Source: Enterobacter chengduensis (GTDB taxonomy: Bacteria > Pseudomonadota > Gammaproteobacteria > Enterobacterales > Enterobacteriaceae). From it: a stretch of 64,000 nt of DNA. Of the stretch, positions 17,558 to 33,238 are shown piece after piece. The stretch covers positions 3,286,001-3,350,000 of the forward strand of contig NZ_CP043318.1 of the NCBI RefSeq assembly GCF_001984825.2. The letters run 5' to 3'. How positions within the stretch are numbered: the stretch's first letter is position 1; every line of letters begins with the position of its first letter. The notes beneath the pieces were generated by a model. The model did no database searches and was not told the DNA's origin. It worked only from the letters and a program-made list of their open reading frames with translations. Both the position numbers and the translations under genes were made by a program.

Positions 17558-18457
17558 ATGTTAGATAACTCACGTTTACGCATAGCTATTCAAAAATCAG
17601 GCCGTTTGAGTGACGATTCACGCGAACTGCTGGCCCGCTGCGGGATTAAAATTAACCTGCACACCCAGCGCCTGATTGCCCTGGCTGAAAACATGCCCAT
17701 CGACATTCTGCGCGTGCGTGATGACGATATTCCTGGCCTGGTCATGGATGGCGTCGTTGACCTCGGCATCATTGGGGAAAACGTGCTGGAGGAAGAGCTG
17801 CTGACCCGCCGCGCGCAGGGCGAAGATCCGCGTTACTTTACGCTGCGTCGCCTGGACTTCGGCGGCTGCCGCCTGTCGCTGGCAACGCCGGTCGATGAAG
17901 CGTGGGACGGCCCTGCCGCGCTGAACGGCAAACGTATCGCCACCTCCTACCCTCACCTGTTAAAGCGTTATCTCGACCAGAAAGGCGTGCAGTTCAAGTC
18001 CTGCCTGCTGAACGGCTCTGTTGAAGTGGCGCCGCGCGCGGGTCTCGCTGACGCCATCTGTGACCTCGTCTCTACCGGCGCGACGCTGGAAGCCAACGGC
18101 CTGCGCGAAGTGGAAGTTATCTACCGCTCTAAGGCGTGCCTGATTCAGCGCGACGGCGAGATGGCCGACGCCAAGCAGCAGCTGATCGACAAGCTCCTGA
18201 CCCGTATTCAGGGCGTGATTCAGGCGCGTGAATCCAAATACATCATGATGCACGCCCCAACCGAGCGTCTGGATGAGGTGATTGCCCTGCTGCCGGGCGC
18301 CGAGCGCCCAACCATCCTGCCGCTGGCGGGCGATCAGCAGCGCGTGGCAATGCACATGGTGAGCAGCGAAACCCTGTTCTGGGAAACCATGGAAAAACTG
18401 AAGGCGCTGGGCGCAAGCTCCATCCTGGTGCTGCCAATTGAGAAGATGATGGAGTAA
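17558..18457 (+). CDS. hisG: ATP phosphoribosyltransferase
   Basis: First enzyme of histidine synthesis, condensing ATP with PRPP; feedback-inhibited by histidine. It is 299 residues, the long HisG form, with the catalytic bilobal domain followed by a C-terminal ACT-like regulatory domain (from about residue 225, [14 protein letters not shown]). A GAGGA ribosome site precedes the ATG. It is the first structural gene after the attenuator. Confidence 0.97.
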   Translation: MLDNSRLRIAIQKSGRLSDDSRELLARCGIKINLHTQRLIALAENMPIDILRVRDDDIPGLVMDGVVDLGIIGENVLEEELLTRRAQGEDPRYFTLRRLDFGGCRLSLATPVDEAWDGPAALNGKRIATSYPHLLKRYLDQKGVQFKSCLLNGSVEVAPRAGLADAICDLVSTGATLEANGLREVEVIYRSKACLIQRDGEMADAKQQLIDKLLTRIQGVIQARESKYIMMHAPTERLDEVIALLPGAERPTILPLAGDQQRVAMHMVSSETLFWETMEKLKALGASSILVLPIEKMME

Positions 18458-18462
18458 TGGCC

Positions 18463-23967
<5,505 letters not shown>

Positions 23968-23974
<7 letters not shown>

Positions 23975-24579
23975 CAGAGCAACAACAGGCGCAGCTGGAC
24001 TGGGAAAAAACCGACGGATTACTGCCGGTGGTTGTCCAGCATGCCGTATCAGGCGAAGTGCTGATGCTGGGATATATGAACCAGGACGCGCTGGCGAAAA
24101 CCCTCGACAGCGGCAAGGTGACTTTCTTCTCCCGCACCAAACAGCGACTGTGGACGAAAGGTGAAACATCTGGTCATTTCCTGAATGTGGTCAGCATGGC
24201 GCCGGACTGCGATAACGACACCCTGCTGGTGCTGGCCAACCCAATCGGCCCAACCTGCCATAAGGGCACCAGCAGCTGCTTCGGCGAGGCGAGTCACCAG
24301 TGGCTGTTCCTGTATCAACTTGAACAGCTACTGGCAGAGCGTAAAACGGCCGATCCTGAAAGTTCCTATACCGCGAAGCTGTACGCCAGCGGGACTAAGC
24401 GTATTGCGCAAAAGGTGGGTGAAGAAGGCGTGGAAACGGCCCTGGCCGCGACGGTGCATGACCGCGAGGAGCTGACGAATGAAGCGTCGGATTTAATGTA
24501 CCATCTGCTGGTGCTGCTGCAGGATCAGGATCTGGATTTGACGGCGGTGATAGAGAATCTTCGTAAGCGTCACAAGTAA
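23968..24579 (+). CDS. hisI: Bifunctional PRA-CH / PRA-PH
   Basis: Fusion of phosphoribosyl-AMP cyclohydrolase (N-terminal, with metal residues in [11 protein letters not shown] and the [11 protein letters not shown] cysteines) and phosphoribosyl-ATP pyrophosphohydrolase (C-terminal MazG-like, [12 protein letters not shown] and [15 protein letters not shown]). It catalyses steps 2 and 3 of histidine synthesis. It is 203 residues and overlaps hisF by seven bases; it is the last gene of the operon. Confidence 0.97.
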
Positions 24580-24580
24580 A

Positions 24581-24607
24581 AAAACCGGGGAATTTCCCCG
24601 GTTTTTT
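24581..24607. terminator. Bidirectional his operon / wzzB terminator
   Basis: Stem AAAACCGGGG/CCCCGGTTTT with a short AATTT loop and T/A tracts on both sides, between convergent hisI and wzzB. Confidence 0.88.
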
Positions 24608-24621
24608 ATATCTGATGTGAA

Positions 24622-25602
24622 TCAGGCTTTTGGCTTGTAGTTGCGCAATGCGTTGCGGCCTAGTAGAACAGCAGAACCGACCACAGCACCAAGCAAAACG
24701 GAGAGGATCAAAATAACAGCTTTTTTCGGACTGTCACGACGAACTGGCAGATCCGGTTTCATCACGTAACGGTAGACGTGGACTGTGTCCGGGTTGACGT
24801 TCAGGTTTTGAATATCCAGTAAGTTTTGCCTGGTCTGATAGTATGCAGCGGAAAAGACCAGTGGACGCGTGGCTTCGTTTTCAATCATTGATTTCAGCCC
24901 CTCGCTTCCCAGCAGGAACATCGTCTCCTGCGTCACATCCTGGGTTTGTTGAATCTGCGGGGAGGTGATTTTAGCAGCCTCAGCGTTTTTCAGCGCCTCA
25001 GTAATCTGTTTGATACGCAGATTTTTCTGCTCCTGAGCAACCTTCTCCTGGTTTTGCAGAGAATCGTTCAGGGTCTTGATCTGTTCCTTGATGTTGTCCT
25101 TAAGGTCAACGGCAAGTTCTTTCGCCGTTTGCTCATCAACCTGCTGAATGTATTGCGCCAGCTGTTTTTGTGCAGCTTCGGATGAAGTGCTGGTATAGGA
25201 AACACTTAAAGGTAACGCTTCTCCCTTAACAGCAGGTTCGATGGTCAGTTTTTCAGGTTCTTCCTGGTTTTCAAGTGCCTGCGCTAACGCAGAGAAGGAA
25301 GAATTGAAACGACCAATCGCGCGCGTTTGAATGTCCGTCATGGAAGGAGCAGCACTACCATACAGGATGTTCAATGCATTGGAATAAGTTGCAATTTGAG
25401 CCGCATCAGGTTGCGCGATAATCGCACTTGACGTCCATTTTTCTTTCGCAACAGACAGATATCCTACAGCCAGGGCAATAAAAACAACAACAAAGATTGC
25501 TATCGTCCACTTCCCACGCCACAGTTGCAGCATTAAATCAAGTAAATCAATTTGCTCAGGCTCATTGCTTCGGCTGACCTGGCTATTGTTGTTTTGCGTC
25601 AT
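24622..25602 (-). CDS. wzzB: O-antigen chain length regulator WzzB
   Basis: Inner-membrane polysaccharide co-polymerase that sets the modal length of Wzy-made O antigen. Typical layout: a cytoplasmic N terminus, TM1 at about 32-52, a large periplasmic coiled-coil region (about 150-240, rich in Gln/Lys/Glu), a Pro-rich PDLPVRRDSPKKA, and TM2 at about 293-314. It is 326 residues. It sits at the his side of the O-antigen locus, as in E. coli, and would work with the wzy at 32089-33237. Confidence 0.95.
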   Translation of the reverse strand: MTQNNNSQVSRSNEPEQIDLLDLMLQLWRGKWTIAIFVVVFIALAVGYLSVAKEKWTSSAIIAQPDAAQIATYSNALNILYGSAAPSMTDIQTRAIGRFNSSFSALAQALENQEEPEKLTIEPAVKGEALPLSVSYTSTSSEAAQKQLAQYIQQVDEQTAKELAVDLKDNIKEQIKTLNDSLQNQEKVAQEQKNLRIKQITEALKNAEAAKITSPQIQQTQDVTQETMFLLGSEGLKSMIENEATRPLVFSAAYYQTRQNLLDIQNLNVNPDTVHVYRYVMKPDLPVRRDSPKKAVILILSVLLGAVVGSAVLLGRNALRNYKPKA

Positions 25603-25795
25603 ACAATCCCTAACTGATAAAAAAGGGCAAACTTAATTTTGTTTGTATAGTTTATCCAATGCTGTGGATATTTCTATAAGAATCCGATGAGTAATATCGG
25701 AAAGATGGGTTATGTAACTTTCACCCTTCGCGCTATCATAGCCCCCATATGATGCGCTATGGCGTCAGTAAGAAGACAGGTTTATGAGGGAAGCT

Positions 25796-26800
25796 ATGAA
25801 ATTTTTGGTCACGGGTGCAGCGGGTTTTATTGGTGCGAATGTCAGTAAACGCCTCCTTGAGGCGGGTCATCAGGTTGTTGGTGTTGATAATCTGAATGAC
25901 TACTACGATGTCAATCTGAAACTGGCGCGGCTGGAACTGCTAAATTCCGAGAGCTTCACCTTCCACAAGCTGGAGTTAGCCGATCGCGAAGGTATGGCAG
26001 CGCTTTTTGCGCGCGAGAAGTTTGATCGCGTTATTCATCTGGCCGCACAGGCGGGGGTACGCTACTCCCTGGAAAACCCTCACGTATACGCGGAAGCCAA
26101 CCTGATTGGCCACCTCAACGTGCTCGAAGGCTGCCGACATAACAACGTTCAGCATCTTCTTTATGCCTCATCCAGCTCCGTTTATGGTCTCAACCGCAAG
26201 ATGCCTTTCTCCACTGACGATTCCGTTGACCATCCGGTGTCTCTTTATGCCGCGACCAAAAAAGCCAATGAGCTGATGTCGCATACCTATTCGCATCTCT
26301 ATAACCTGCCGACTACCGGCCTGCGCTTCTTTACCGTGTACGGTCCATGGGGACGCCCGGACATGGCGCTATTTAAATTTACGAAAGCGATGATTGAAGG
26401 CAAAAGCATTGATGTCTACAACTACGGTAAGATGAAGCGCGACTTCACCTACATTGATGATATTGCTGAAGCGATTATTCGTCTGCAGGATGTCATTCCG
26501 CAAGCAGACAGCGAATGGACGGTGGAGACAGGCTCACCGGCGACCAGCTCGGCGCCTTACCGGGTTTACAACATCGGTAACAGTTCACCCGTAGAACTCA
26601 TGGACTATATTCTCGCCCTCGAAGACGCTCTGGGTAAAAAAGCGGAAAAAAATATGATGCCGCTCCAGCCCGGAGATGTTCTGGAAACCAGCGCCGACAC
26701 CCAGCCACTTTATGACGCGATTGGATTTAAGCCGCAGACCTCGGTTAAAGATGGCGTGAAAAACTTCGTTGACTGGTACCGCGACTACTATAAGGTCTGA
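25796..26800 (+). CDS. UDP-glucuronate 4-epimerase-like NAD-dependent epimerase
   Basis: 334-residue extended SDR closely resembling Klebsiella Gla/Uge-type UDP-GlcA 4-epimerases, which make UDP-galacturonate. NAD motif GAAGFIG (7-13), SSSSVYG (126-131 region) and catalytic Y151-x3-K155 (YAATK) are intact. Start chosen at 25796 with GAGGG five bases upstream; a GTG/ATG 12 bases earlier lacks that spacing. It is convergent with ugd, whose product UDP-GlcA would be its substrate. No galacturonosyltransferase is seen in the O-antigen cluster, so its product may serve lipid A core or another polymer. Confidence 0.85.
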   Translation: MKFLVTGAAGFIGANVSKRLLEAGHQVVGVDNLNDYYDVNLKLARLELLNSESFTFHKLELADREGMAALFAREKFDRVIHLAAQAGVRYSLENPHVYAEANLIGHLNVLEGCRHNNVQHLLYASSSSVYGLNRKMPFSTDDSVDHPVSLYAATKKANELMSHTYSHLYNLPTTGLRFFTVYGPWGRPDMALFKFTKAMIEGKSIDVYNYGKMKRDFTYIDDIAEAIIRLQDVIPQADSEWTVETGSPATSSAPYRVYNIGNSSPVELMDYILALEDALGKKAEKNMMPLQPGDVLETSADTQPLYDAIGFKPQTSVKDGVKNFVDWYRDYYKV

Positions 26801-26804
26801 ACAT

Positions 26805-26835
26805 AAAAAACCCGGCGTATCAGCCGGGTTTTTTT
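26805..26835. terminator. Bidirectional terminator between epimerase gene and ugd
   Basis: AAAAAACCCGGC/GCCGGGTTTTTTT with a GTATCA loop, directly after the epimerase stop codon and before the ugd 3' end. Confidence 0.88.
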
Positions 26836-26853
26836 ACAGGATAAAACAGAGAA

Positions 26854-28020
26854 TCAATCGCTACCAAAGAGATCGCGGGTATAAACCTTATCCGCAACGT
26901 CAGCCAGCTCTTCCGCCATGCGGTTTGAGATGATGACATCGGCTTCTTTCTTGAAGGCATCCAGATCGCGGATCACCCGTGAATTGAAGAACTGGTCGTC
27001 CGGCATGGCTGGCTCATAGATGACAACCTCAACCCCTTTCGCCTTGATGCGCTTCATGATCCCCTGAATGGAAGAGGCGCGGAAGTTATCGGAACCGCTC
27101 TTCATGATCAGACGATAAACGCCGACCACTTTCGGCTGGCGAGCAAGGATGGAATCGGAGATAAAATCTTTGCGCGTACGGTTAGCATCAACAATCGCCG
27201 AAATCAGGTTATTCGGCACCGCCTGATAGTTTGCCAGCAGCTGCTTCGTGTCTTTCGGAAGGCAATAACCGCCGTAGCCAAATGACGGGTTGTTGTAGTG
27301 GTTGCCAATGCGTGGATCGAGACAGACACCTTCGATAATCTGGCGGGTGTTCAGTCCAAGACTTTCTGCATAGCTGTCGAGCTCATTAAAGTAAGCTACC
27401 CGCATTGCGAGATATGTGTTTGCGAAGAGCTTAATCGCCTCCGCCTCGGTGGAATCAGTGAACAGCACCTGAATATCTTTCTTCACTGCGCCTTCCTGAA
27501 GCAGCGCGGCAAAGCGCTCAGCGCGCTCGGAACGTTCGCCAATCACGATACGGGAAGGATGCAGGTTATCGTAAAGGGCTCTCCCCTCACGCAGGAATTC
27601 CGGCGAGAAGAAGATATTATCAATACCGAACTTTTCTTTAATAGATTTGGTAAACCCAACAGGAATGGTTGATTTAATGACCATCACCGCATTAGGGTTG
27701 ATCGCAATAACGTCCTTGATCACCGCCTCTACCGTTGAGGTATTGAAATAGTTGGTTTTAGGATCGTAGTCAGTAGGCGTTGCAATAATGACGTAATCCG
27801 CATTGCGGTATGCATCTTCTTTATCTGTCGTGGCGCGGAAATTCAGCGATTTATTGCTGAGATAGTCCTGGATTTCTTTATCCACAATCGGCGATTTTTT
27901 CTGATTGAGCATATCCACTTTGGCCTGCACGATATCCAGCGCAACCACTTCATGATTTTGAGCAATCAGAATGCCGTTAGAAAGACCGACATACCCTGTT
28001 CCGGAGATTGTTATTTTCAT
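26854..28020 (-). CDS. ugd: UDP-glucose 6-dehydrogenase
   Basis: Oxidises UDP-glucose to UDP-glucuronate with two NAD+. Rossmann motif [10 protein letters not shown] is at 7-16, and the catalytic cysteine is C253 in [13 protein letters not shown] active-site residues lie in the [20 protein letters not shown] segment. It is 388 residues, the E. coli length. UDP-GlcA feeds colanic acid (operon in this window), Ara4N lipid A modification and the neighbouring 4-epimerase. The 222-base gap upstream holds a GATGGTC/GACCATC hairpin (28052-28069) in the probable leader. Confidence 0.96.
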   Translation of the reverse strand: MKITISGTGYVGLSNGILIAQNHEVVALDIVQAKVDMLNQKKSPIVDKEIQDYLSNKSLNFRATTDKEDAYRNADYVIIATPTDYDPKTNYFNTSTVEAVIKDVIAINPNAVMVIKSTIPVGFTKSIKEKFGIDNIFFSPEFLREGRALYDNLHPSRIVIGERSERAERFAALLQEGAVKKDIQVLFTDSTEAEAIKLFANTYLAMRVAYFNELDSYAESLGLNTRQIIEGVCLDPRIGNHYNNPSFGYGGYCLPKDTKQLLANYQAVPNNLISAIVDANRTRKDFISDSILARQPKVVGVYRLIMKSGSDNFRASSIQGIMKRIKAKGVEVVIYEPAMPDDQFFNSRVIRDLDAFKKEADVIISNRMAEELADVADKVYTRDLFGSD

Positions 28021-28193
28021 TCGCTAATGACTTCTGTGAGTTAACTGTACTGATGGTCGCCAGACCATCGCGATAAACATAACTGTTGGGCTTTGTACCT
28101 CCTGGCAAAGTTAACTGTCAAGGCAAACCAGGAGTAATCGCTTCGAGCAGGATGAGATTCGGACTACTTCGAATAACAGGCGACATTTTTTGC

Positions 28194-28220
28194 AAAAAAA
28201 ACCCGGAGACAGGCTCCGGG
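28194..28220 (-). terminator. gnd terminator
   Basis: CCCGGAG/CTCCGGG hairpin (28202-28208, 28214-28220); the run of eight A at 28194-28201 reads as a U tract on the minus strand, 22 bases past the gnd stop codon. Confidence 0.85.
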
Positions 28221-28242
28221 TTGCGAATAGCGTGTAGTTAAA

Positions 28243-29649
28243 TTATTCCATCCATTCGGTATGGAACACGCCTTCTTTATCGGTGCGTTTGTAAGTATGC
28301 GCGCCGAAGTAGTCACGCTGTGCCTGAATCAGGTTGGCAGGCAGAACGGCTGAACGGTAGCTGTCGTAGTAGGCTACTGCAGCAGAGAAGGTCGGAACCG
28401 GAATCCCGTTCTGAACTGCATAGGCCACCACATCACGCAGCGCCTGCTGATATTCGTCCGCAATTTTCTTGAAGTACGGTGCCAGCAGCAGGTTAGCAAT
28501 ACCGGCGTTTTCAGCGTAGGCATCGGTGATTTTCTGCAGGAACTGCGCACGAATGATGCAACCCGCGCGGAAGATCTTGGCGATTTCGCCGTAGTTCAGA
28601 TCCCAGTTGTTCTCGTCTGATGCGGCACGCAGTTGAGAGAAGCCCTGCGCGTAAGAGACGATTTTACCCAGGTACAGGGCACGACGCACTTTCTCAACGA
28701 ATTCAGCTTTATCACCGGCTGGTTTGGCCTGTGGGCCTGACAGCACTTTAGATGCCGCGACGCGCTGCTCTTTCAGAGAAGAGATGTAGCGAGCGAAGAC
28801 GGACTCGGTGATCAGAGACAGCGGCTCGCCCAGATCCAGCGAGCTCTGGCTGGTCCATTTACCGGTACCTTTGTTGGCTGCTTCATCCAGAATCACATCA
28901 ACCAGGTATTTACCCTCTTCATCTTTTTTCGTGAAGATATCTTTGGTGATGTCGATCAGGTAGCTGTTCAGCTCGCCTTTGTTCCACTCGGTGAAGGTTT
29001 CAGCCAGCTCTTCGTTAGAGAGGTTCAGGCCGCCTTTCAGCAGGGAATACGCTTCCGCAATCAGCTGCATGTCGCCATATTCGATACCGTTGTGCACCAT
29101 TTTCACATAGTGACCTGCACCGTCCGCACCGATATAGGTTACGCAAGGCTCGCCATCTTCAGCGACGGCTGCGATTTTGGTCAGGATAGGCGCAACCAGT
29201 TCGTATGCATCTTTCTGGCCGCCAGACATGATAGACGGGCCTTTCAGCGCGCCCTCTTCACCACCGGATACACCGGTACCGATGAAGTTGAAGCCTTCAG
29301 CAGACAGCTCACGGTTACGACGGATGGTGTCCTGGAAGAAGGTATTACCGCCATCAATGATGATGTCACCTTTTTCGAGGTATGGCTTCAGGGAGTCGAT
29401 GGCTGCATCGGTACCTGCGCCCGCTTTCACCATTAACAGGATACGACGAGGTGTTTCCAGAGACTCAACGAACTCTTTAACCGTATAGAAAGGAACCAGT
29501 TTCTTGCCTGGATTTTCGGCAATCACTTCTTCGGTCTTATCACGGGAGCGATTGAAAACGGAGACGGTATAACCACGGCTTTCGATGTTGAGCGCCAGGT
29601 TGCGCCCCATCACTGCCATACCGACAACGCCGATCTGTTGCTTGGACAT
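28243..29649 (-). CDS. gnd: 6-phosphogluconate dehydrogenase, decarboxylating
   Basis: Pentose phosphate pathway enzyme producing ribulose 5-phosphate, CO2 and NADPH. The N-terminal NADP site [17 protein letters not shown] (9-25) and the signature around [19 protein letters not shown], with catalytic Lys and Glu, are present. It is 468 residues. It is the housekeeping border of the O-antigen locus, where recombination exchanging O-antigen clusters is known to occur. A perfect 8-bp hairpin CTGTCGGG/CCCGACAG (29675-29694) lies in the leader 26 bases before the ATG. Confidence 0.97.
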   Translation of the reverse strand: MSKQQIGVVGMAVMGRNLALNIESRGYTVSVFNRSRDKTEEVIAENPGKKLVPFYTVKEFVESLETPRRILLMVKAGAGTDAAIDSLKPYLEKGDIIIDGGNTFFQDTIRRNRELSAEGFNFIGTGVSGGEEGALKGPSIMSGGQKDAYELVAPILTKIAAVAEDGEPCVTYIGADGAGHYVKMVHNGIEYGDMQLIAEAYSLLKGGLNLSNEELAETFTEWNKGELNSYLIDITKDIFTKKDEEGKYLVDVILDEAANKGTGKWTSQSSLDLGEPLSLITESVFARYISSLKEQRVAASKVLSGPQAKPAGDKAEFVEKVRRALYLGKIVSYAQGFSQLRAASDENNWDLNYGEIAKIFRAGCIIRAQFLQKITDAYAENAGIANLLLAPYFKKIADEYQQALRDVVAYAVQNGIPVPTFSAAVAYYDSYRSAVLPANLIQAQRDYFGAHTYKRTDKEGVFHTEWME

Positions 29650-29858
29650 TACATACTCCTGTCAGGTGTGGTCACTGTCGGGTAACCCCGACAGATATAA
29701 TTTGCAAGAATCTTAACTCATAAATCGGGGTCAGAGATAGGCATTTGTGGCCTTGATCACCCAAGACGACACAAAACTGGATATATTTTAAACCTTAGGA
29801 AAAGTACAGGTATGATTTATTTATATTTAAACTTAAACATGACAAATAACAAATCGAA

Positions 29859-30244
29859 TCACTTATTATGTTTATTATTTATTGCTTTTTGATAATGCTC
29901 CAAAGTTTTATTATACATTGCGTTGAATGAGAAGTTTTCAGAGAAGAACTCATTACGATTCCTGCGCTAGAAGAATGAAGAGCAATCACATGCTGAGGAG
30001 ATTATTTTATAATTTTGCGTGTAATTATAACGCTTATGATTTCCTTAACAAGGCAACATTTTGCTTGAAAACTCTGCTATAATATAAACCTTCACTTCAA
30101 AGGCGCTAAATTCATCAACCAGAGTACTCTGTCTTCAATGATTAACTTATTGACCATCATTTACTAAGTGGATGTCATATTACGCAAACGAGTATGAACA
30201 CCACCGATTTCATTCGCGCATGCAATCAAATAAAGAGTTCTCAT
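29859..30244 (-). pseudogene. Decayed GT4-type glycosyltransferase remnant
   Basis: Fossil in the 667-base gap between gnd and the last O-antigen gene. From an ATG at 30244 the minus strand reads MRTLYLIACANEIGGVHTRL and then stops at 30164; this resembles GT-B glycosyltransferase N termini (hydrophobic strand, then GG-hook). Near the other end another frame reads RNEFFSENFSFNAMYNKTLE, continuing HYQKAINNKHNK and a stop at 29859, which resembles the C terminus of GT4 enzymes (F-S-x-x-x-M-x-x-x-x-x-x-Y). The two are about 380 bases apart instead of about 1.1 kb, with stops and frame changes between. So the gene appears internally deleted and frameshifted. The family is inferred by eye. Confidence 0.55.
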
Positions 30245-30316
30245 GTTTTTAGAATCAGTTCAATGAGTATATTCTTACTCACTCCCACCAACTCGCAACG
30301 AGACATAGAACTAATA

Positions 30317-31186
30317 TTAATTTCTATTAAATGGACCGAATCTACCTGAAAGACCATCATAGACACCGTAAAATATCATCATCAACGTTTTCTTTTTTTC
30401 TTTGTTAAGAATTAAAGATATTCCTGCGCGAACAAAATTCAAGAAAATCTCGCGAATTTTATATCCCACAGGAATATATGGTTTCCTAATCATAAAGAAA
30501 CTATTCCTTACCAGGAAGTAACGTCGCATGGGACTATGAACAGATATTTTGCGCCCTAACAAATTCAGCCTTGAATCACCGATCGTGTGAGCCATTGATG
30601 CTTTATTAGTCATTGCCACACGATACCCTAATTTTTTGGCACGCAGAGCCCACTCAACATCAATATAATCCACAAAAAGTGCTTCTTCCATCTTGCCAAC
30701 TCTTTTGAAAACTTCGGTAGAAAAGAAGGAGCCAGAAGCAATAACATAAGTTACATCGGTTATCTCTTGTATCGCCGTTCGTTTAATGAAAGGGCCAATA
30801 TAATTAGTGCCCCAATAGAGTTCGTTCGTGTGTGGATCATAAAACGAGGGCCCCAGAATACCAACATTATACTGGGTATATATCTGGCTCATGGCGCTAA
30901 TAAAATTAGCTCCTAGCACACTGTCTTGATCAAGCAGTAATAAATAATCAGCACCGCGTGATATTGCGTTTTCGATACCAATATTTTGTGCATAGGAAAG
31001 TCCACGATTTGTATTCAATTTAATTAAATCGTATTGGAACTGTTGGCACAAACTTTCAATCTCCACTACATTTTTTGAACCATTGTCTACGATTACACAA
31101 TTATCCAGTTGATGATGAAGAGATTGTAACTGTGCCTTAAAACAATCAATGTCTGGATTATAAGTTACAGTGACCGAACTAATCAA
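30317..31186 (-). CDS. GT2 rhamnosyltransferase-like glycosyltransferase (distal)
   Basis: 289-residue GT-A fold enzyme with N-terminal VTVTYNPD, VDNGS (sugar-nucleotide binding) and LLLLDQDS (DXD-type metal motif). The middle YIDVEW...GYR...HTIGD and SPMRRYFLVRN motifs are typical of the RfbF/WbbL rhamnosyltransferase family. It is presumed to add L-rhamnose from dTDP-Rha on undecaprenyl-linked O units at the cytoplasmic face. It starts with TTG, supported by AAGGAG about 8 bases upstream and no nearby ATG. The C-terminal half is highly similar to the next gene, pointing to a tandem duplication. AT-rich. It is the last intact gene of the O-antigen cluster. Confidence 0.85.
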   Translation of the reverse strand: MISSVTVTYNPDIDCFKAQLQSLHHQLDNCVIVDNGSKNVVEIESLCQQFQYDLIKLNTNRGLSYAQNIGIENAISRGADYLLLLDQDSVLGANFISAMSQIYTQYNVGILGPSFYDPHTNELYWGTNYIGPFIKRTAIQEITDVTYVIASGSFFSTEVFKRVGKMEEALFVDYIDVEWALRAKKLGYRVAMTNKASMAHTIGDSRLNLLGRKISVHSPMRRYFLVRNSFFMIRKPYIPVGYKIREIFLNFVRAGISLILNKEKKKTLMMIFYGVYDGLSGRFGPFNRN

Positions 31187-31226
31187 TTAAAACTCCTTAA
31201 AACAAATCTATTACATTCGCAAGAAT

Positions 31227-32123
31227 TTAACCCGCAGACTTTCCATATATCCCCAGAATCCCATCCTTCCATCCACGTAGGATATATTTAATATACAGTC
31301 TTTTTTTATCCACACAGGCAACAAACATTATCGTGCGAATCGTTGAAAAAATGGCCTCTCTAAATTTATATCCAATAGGAACATATGATAATCGCATCAT
31401 ATAAATTGAGTTTCTTGCAAGATAGTAGCGTCTTAATGGGCTATGTATACTTACTTCTCTTCCCAGAAAAAGCTTTCGCTCATCTCCAATTGTATGACTC
31501 ATTTTGGCATCGGGTATCGCATATAAAGAATATCCATTACTAGCTGTTCTCAAACACCATTCGATATCAATATAATCAATAAATAACTCATCACGCATCA
31601 AACCCACTTTCTTTAATACTTCAACAGGAACTAACATCCCTGAATTTATAAGAAAAGAAACTTTGAGCGGATCAGAGGATTTTGGATAAATGCTTCTAAT
31701 ACGACATCCATCAATTAATGAAAAGGGAGTATTTGTTCCTGTTCTGGGATCATAAAATACAGGTCCAACAGCACCAACCTTATGTCCTTTGGCATTAAGT
31801 TCCATCAAACCTTGTGATAGAGAACTAATAAATTCATCAGTTGGCTCTGAATCCTGATCAAAGAAAAGTACTGCATCTGAATCAGAATCCATAATTTTTT
31901 TAAGTAGAATATTTTGTGCACCAGCCAATCCTAGATTCTCTGACAGAAAAGTATAATCATGGTCAGATAAATACTCATCTTTCAGATGTTGTGCATTATT
32001 GCTGGCGTTGTCAGCCAGATATATTTTTAAATCTAATCGAGATGTTTTTAAAAGTTCAATAAGCTTAGCTAGCACTTCGGTATCTGGGTTATAGGTGACT
32101 ATTAAAGCCGCTATCTTTAACAT
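31227..32123 (-). CDS. GT2 rhamnosyltransferase-like glycosyltransferase (proximal)
   Basis: 298-residue paralogue of the adjacent gene. It shows IVTYNPD, LADNAS and VLFFDQDSEP, then YIDIEWCLR...GYSLY...HTIGDE and SPLRRYYLARNS. It is presumed to be a rhamnosyltransferase of O-unit assembly; the linkage is unknown. ATG at 32123 is preceded by GGAAGA; an alternative in-frame ATG at 32135 would lengthen the overlap with wzy (35 bases with the chosen start). The strong overlap implies translational coupling to wzy. AT-rich like its neighbours. Confidence 0.85.
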   Translation of the reverse strand: MLKIAALIVTYNPDTEVLAKLIELLKTSRLDLKIYLADNASNNAQHLKDEYLSDHDYTFLSENLGLAGAQNILLKKIMDSDSDAVLFFDQDSEPTDEFISSLSQGLMELNAKGHKVGAVGPVFYDPRTGTNTPFSLIDGCRIRSIYPKSSDPLKVSFLINSGMLVPVEVLKKVGLMRDELFIDYIDIEWCLRTASNGYSLYAIPDAKMSHTIGDERKLFLGREVSIHSPLRRYYLARNSIYMMRLSYVPIGYKFREAIFSTIRTIMFVACVDKKRLYIKYILRGWKDGILGIYGKSAG

Positions 32124-33237
32124 TTTTTCTTCCATACGTCATTAAACACCCAATAATAATCAGCAAAATCCAATTTGATAGCCATGTAAAATATTGATCA
32201 TCTATCAATTGCATCAGTATTGCATAAAGTGCTAAGGGATATACGATATAATAAGCCCGAACGTTCTTGTATTTCCATGTATAAATGCGACCTGAAAAGA
32301 AACCAAAAAATGCTGGAAAAACAATTGAAAAATATCCAAAATCCATGAAATAGGGACGTAAATATGTATATATATTTGTAGGAAAAGGTATAAACACCCA
32401 CTCCTGAACTATATTCGCAATTTTAAATGGATAAAGAAAAGTCAACCACAAATAAATATTTCTAAATGAGTAGAAACCGAAATTTTCAGAGGCATTATCA
32501 GGGAGTTGTGAGAATGCCAATATCCCACCAGACATATAATTATAGAGATAATAAAACATTAGACCAGGGGGGGCATCAGGGTATCGTAGACTCATAACCC
32601 CCAAGAAGCACAATATGAACCCGCCTCCAAAAAGAACTACTTTCGATAACTTTAATCGTTTCGGAGTTAAAATAAGTATTGTCGACAAATATAGTAAAAC
32701 AAGTACTTTAGCACCAAGTAACAGTAGCATAGGTAGAGCAAGAACAAAACTTAGTATAAAAAGCTTACGAGAACTAATCAGTAAAAAACATGAAGAGAAA
32801 AGTGATATTAATGCTAATCGTCCCAAAAGGCCGAAATTTGCACCGTCATCAGCAACGAGATATTCGCGGAAAGCTGAAATATTCCACAAAGTGCTAATAG
32901 GAAACTTCAGAAAAAAAACAAGATAAAACAATAACATGAACGCAAAAGGTATTACATTGGGCCAGTGTTCATTTCGTTTTGCCACCATCTTACCCATTAC
33001 TTTTGGTAAAGTTGTTTCCCCACCAATAATTGCAGCCAAGAAAAATGCTAAATTTGCATAGAGAATGAAGTACGTTTTAGGTAAATACTCTTCTTCCGAA
33101 AAAAACAAAGCTAAAGATGAAGAAAATAACCACAATAGAGCATGTACTACAGCTGGATGAATCCACTCGAGTTTGAGATAAAAACAAAGCAATAAACCGC
33201 ATGTATAAACTATTATCAACGCGATTATAACATCCAT
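32089..33237 (-). CDS. wzy: O-antigen polymerase Wzy
   Basis: 382-residue integral membrane protein with about 10-12 hydrophobic segments and little recognisable sequence otherwise. The stretch NIYTYLRPYFMDFGYFSIVFP resembles the N-x-Y-T-x-x-R-x-x-x-x-D-F-G motif of oligosaccharide repeat unit polymerases. A large periplasmic loop lies near residues 215-300. It is the only polymerase candidate in the cluster. Start chosen at ATG 33237, with AGGTGG upstream; an in-frame GTG at 33246 overlaps the end of wzx. WzzB would control the length of its product. Confidence 0.85.
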   Translation of the reverse strand: MDVIIALIIVYTCGLLLCFYLKLEWIHPAVVHALLWLFSSSLALFFSEEEYLPKTYFILYANLAFFLAAIIGGETTLPKVMGKMVAKRNEHWPNVIPFAFMLLFYLVFFLKFPISTLWNISAFREYLVADDGANFGLLGRLALISLFSSCFLLISSRKLFILSFVLALPMLLLLGAKVLVLLYLSTILILTPKRLKLSKVVLFGGGFILCFLGVMSLRYPDAPPGLMFYYLYNYMSGGILAFSQLPDNASENFGFYSFRNIYLWLTFLYPFKIANIVQEWVFIPFPTNIYTYLRPYFMDFGYFSIVFPAFFGFFSGRIYTWKYKNVRAYYIVYPLALYAILMQLIDDQYFTWLSNWILLIIIGCLMTYGRKNVKDSGFNSHL

Positions 33238-33238
33238 T

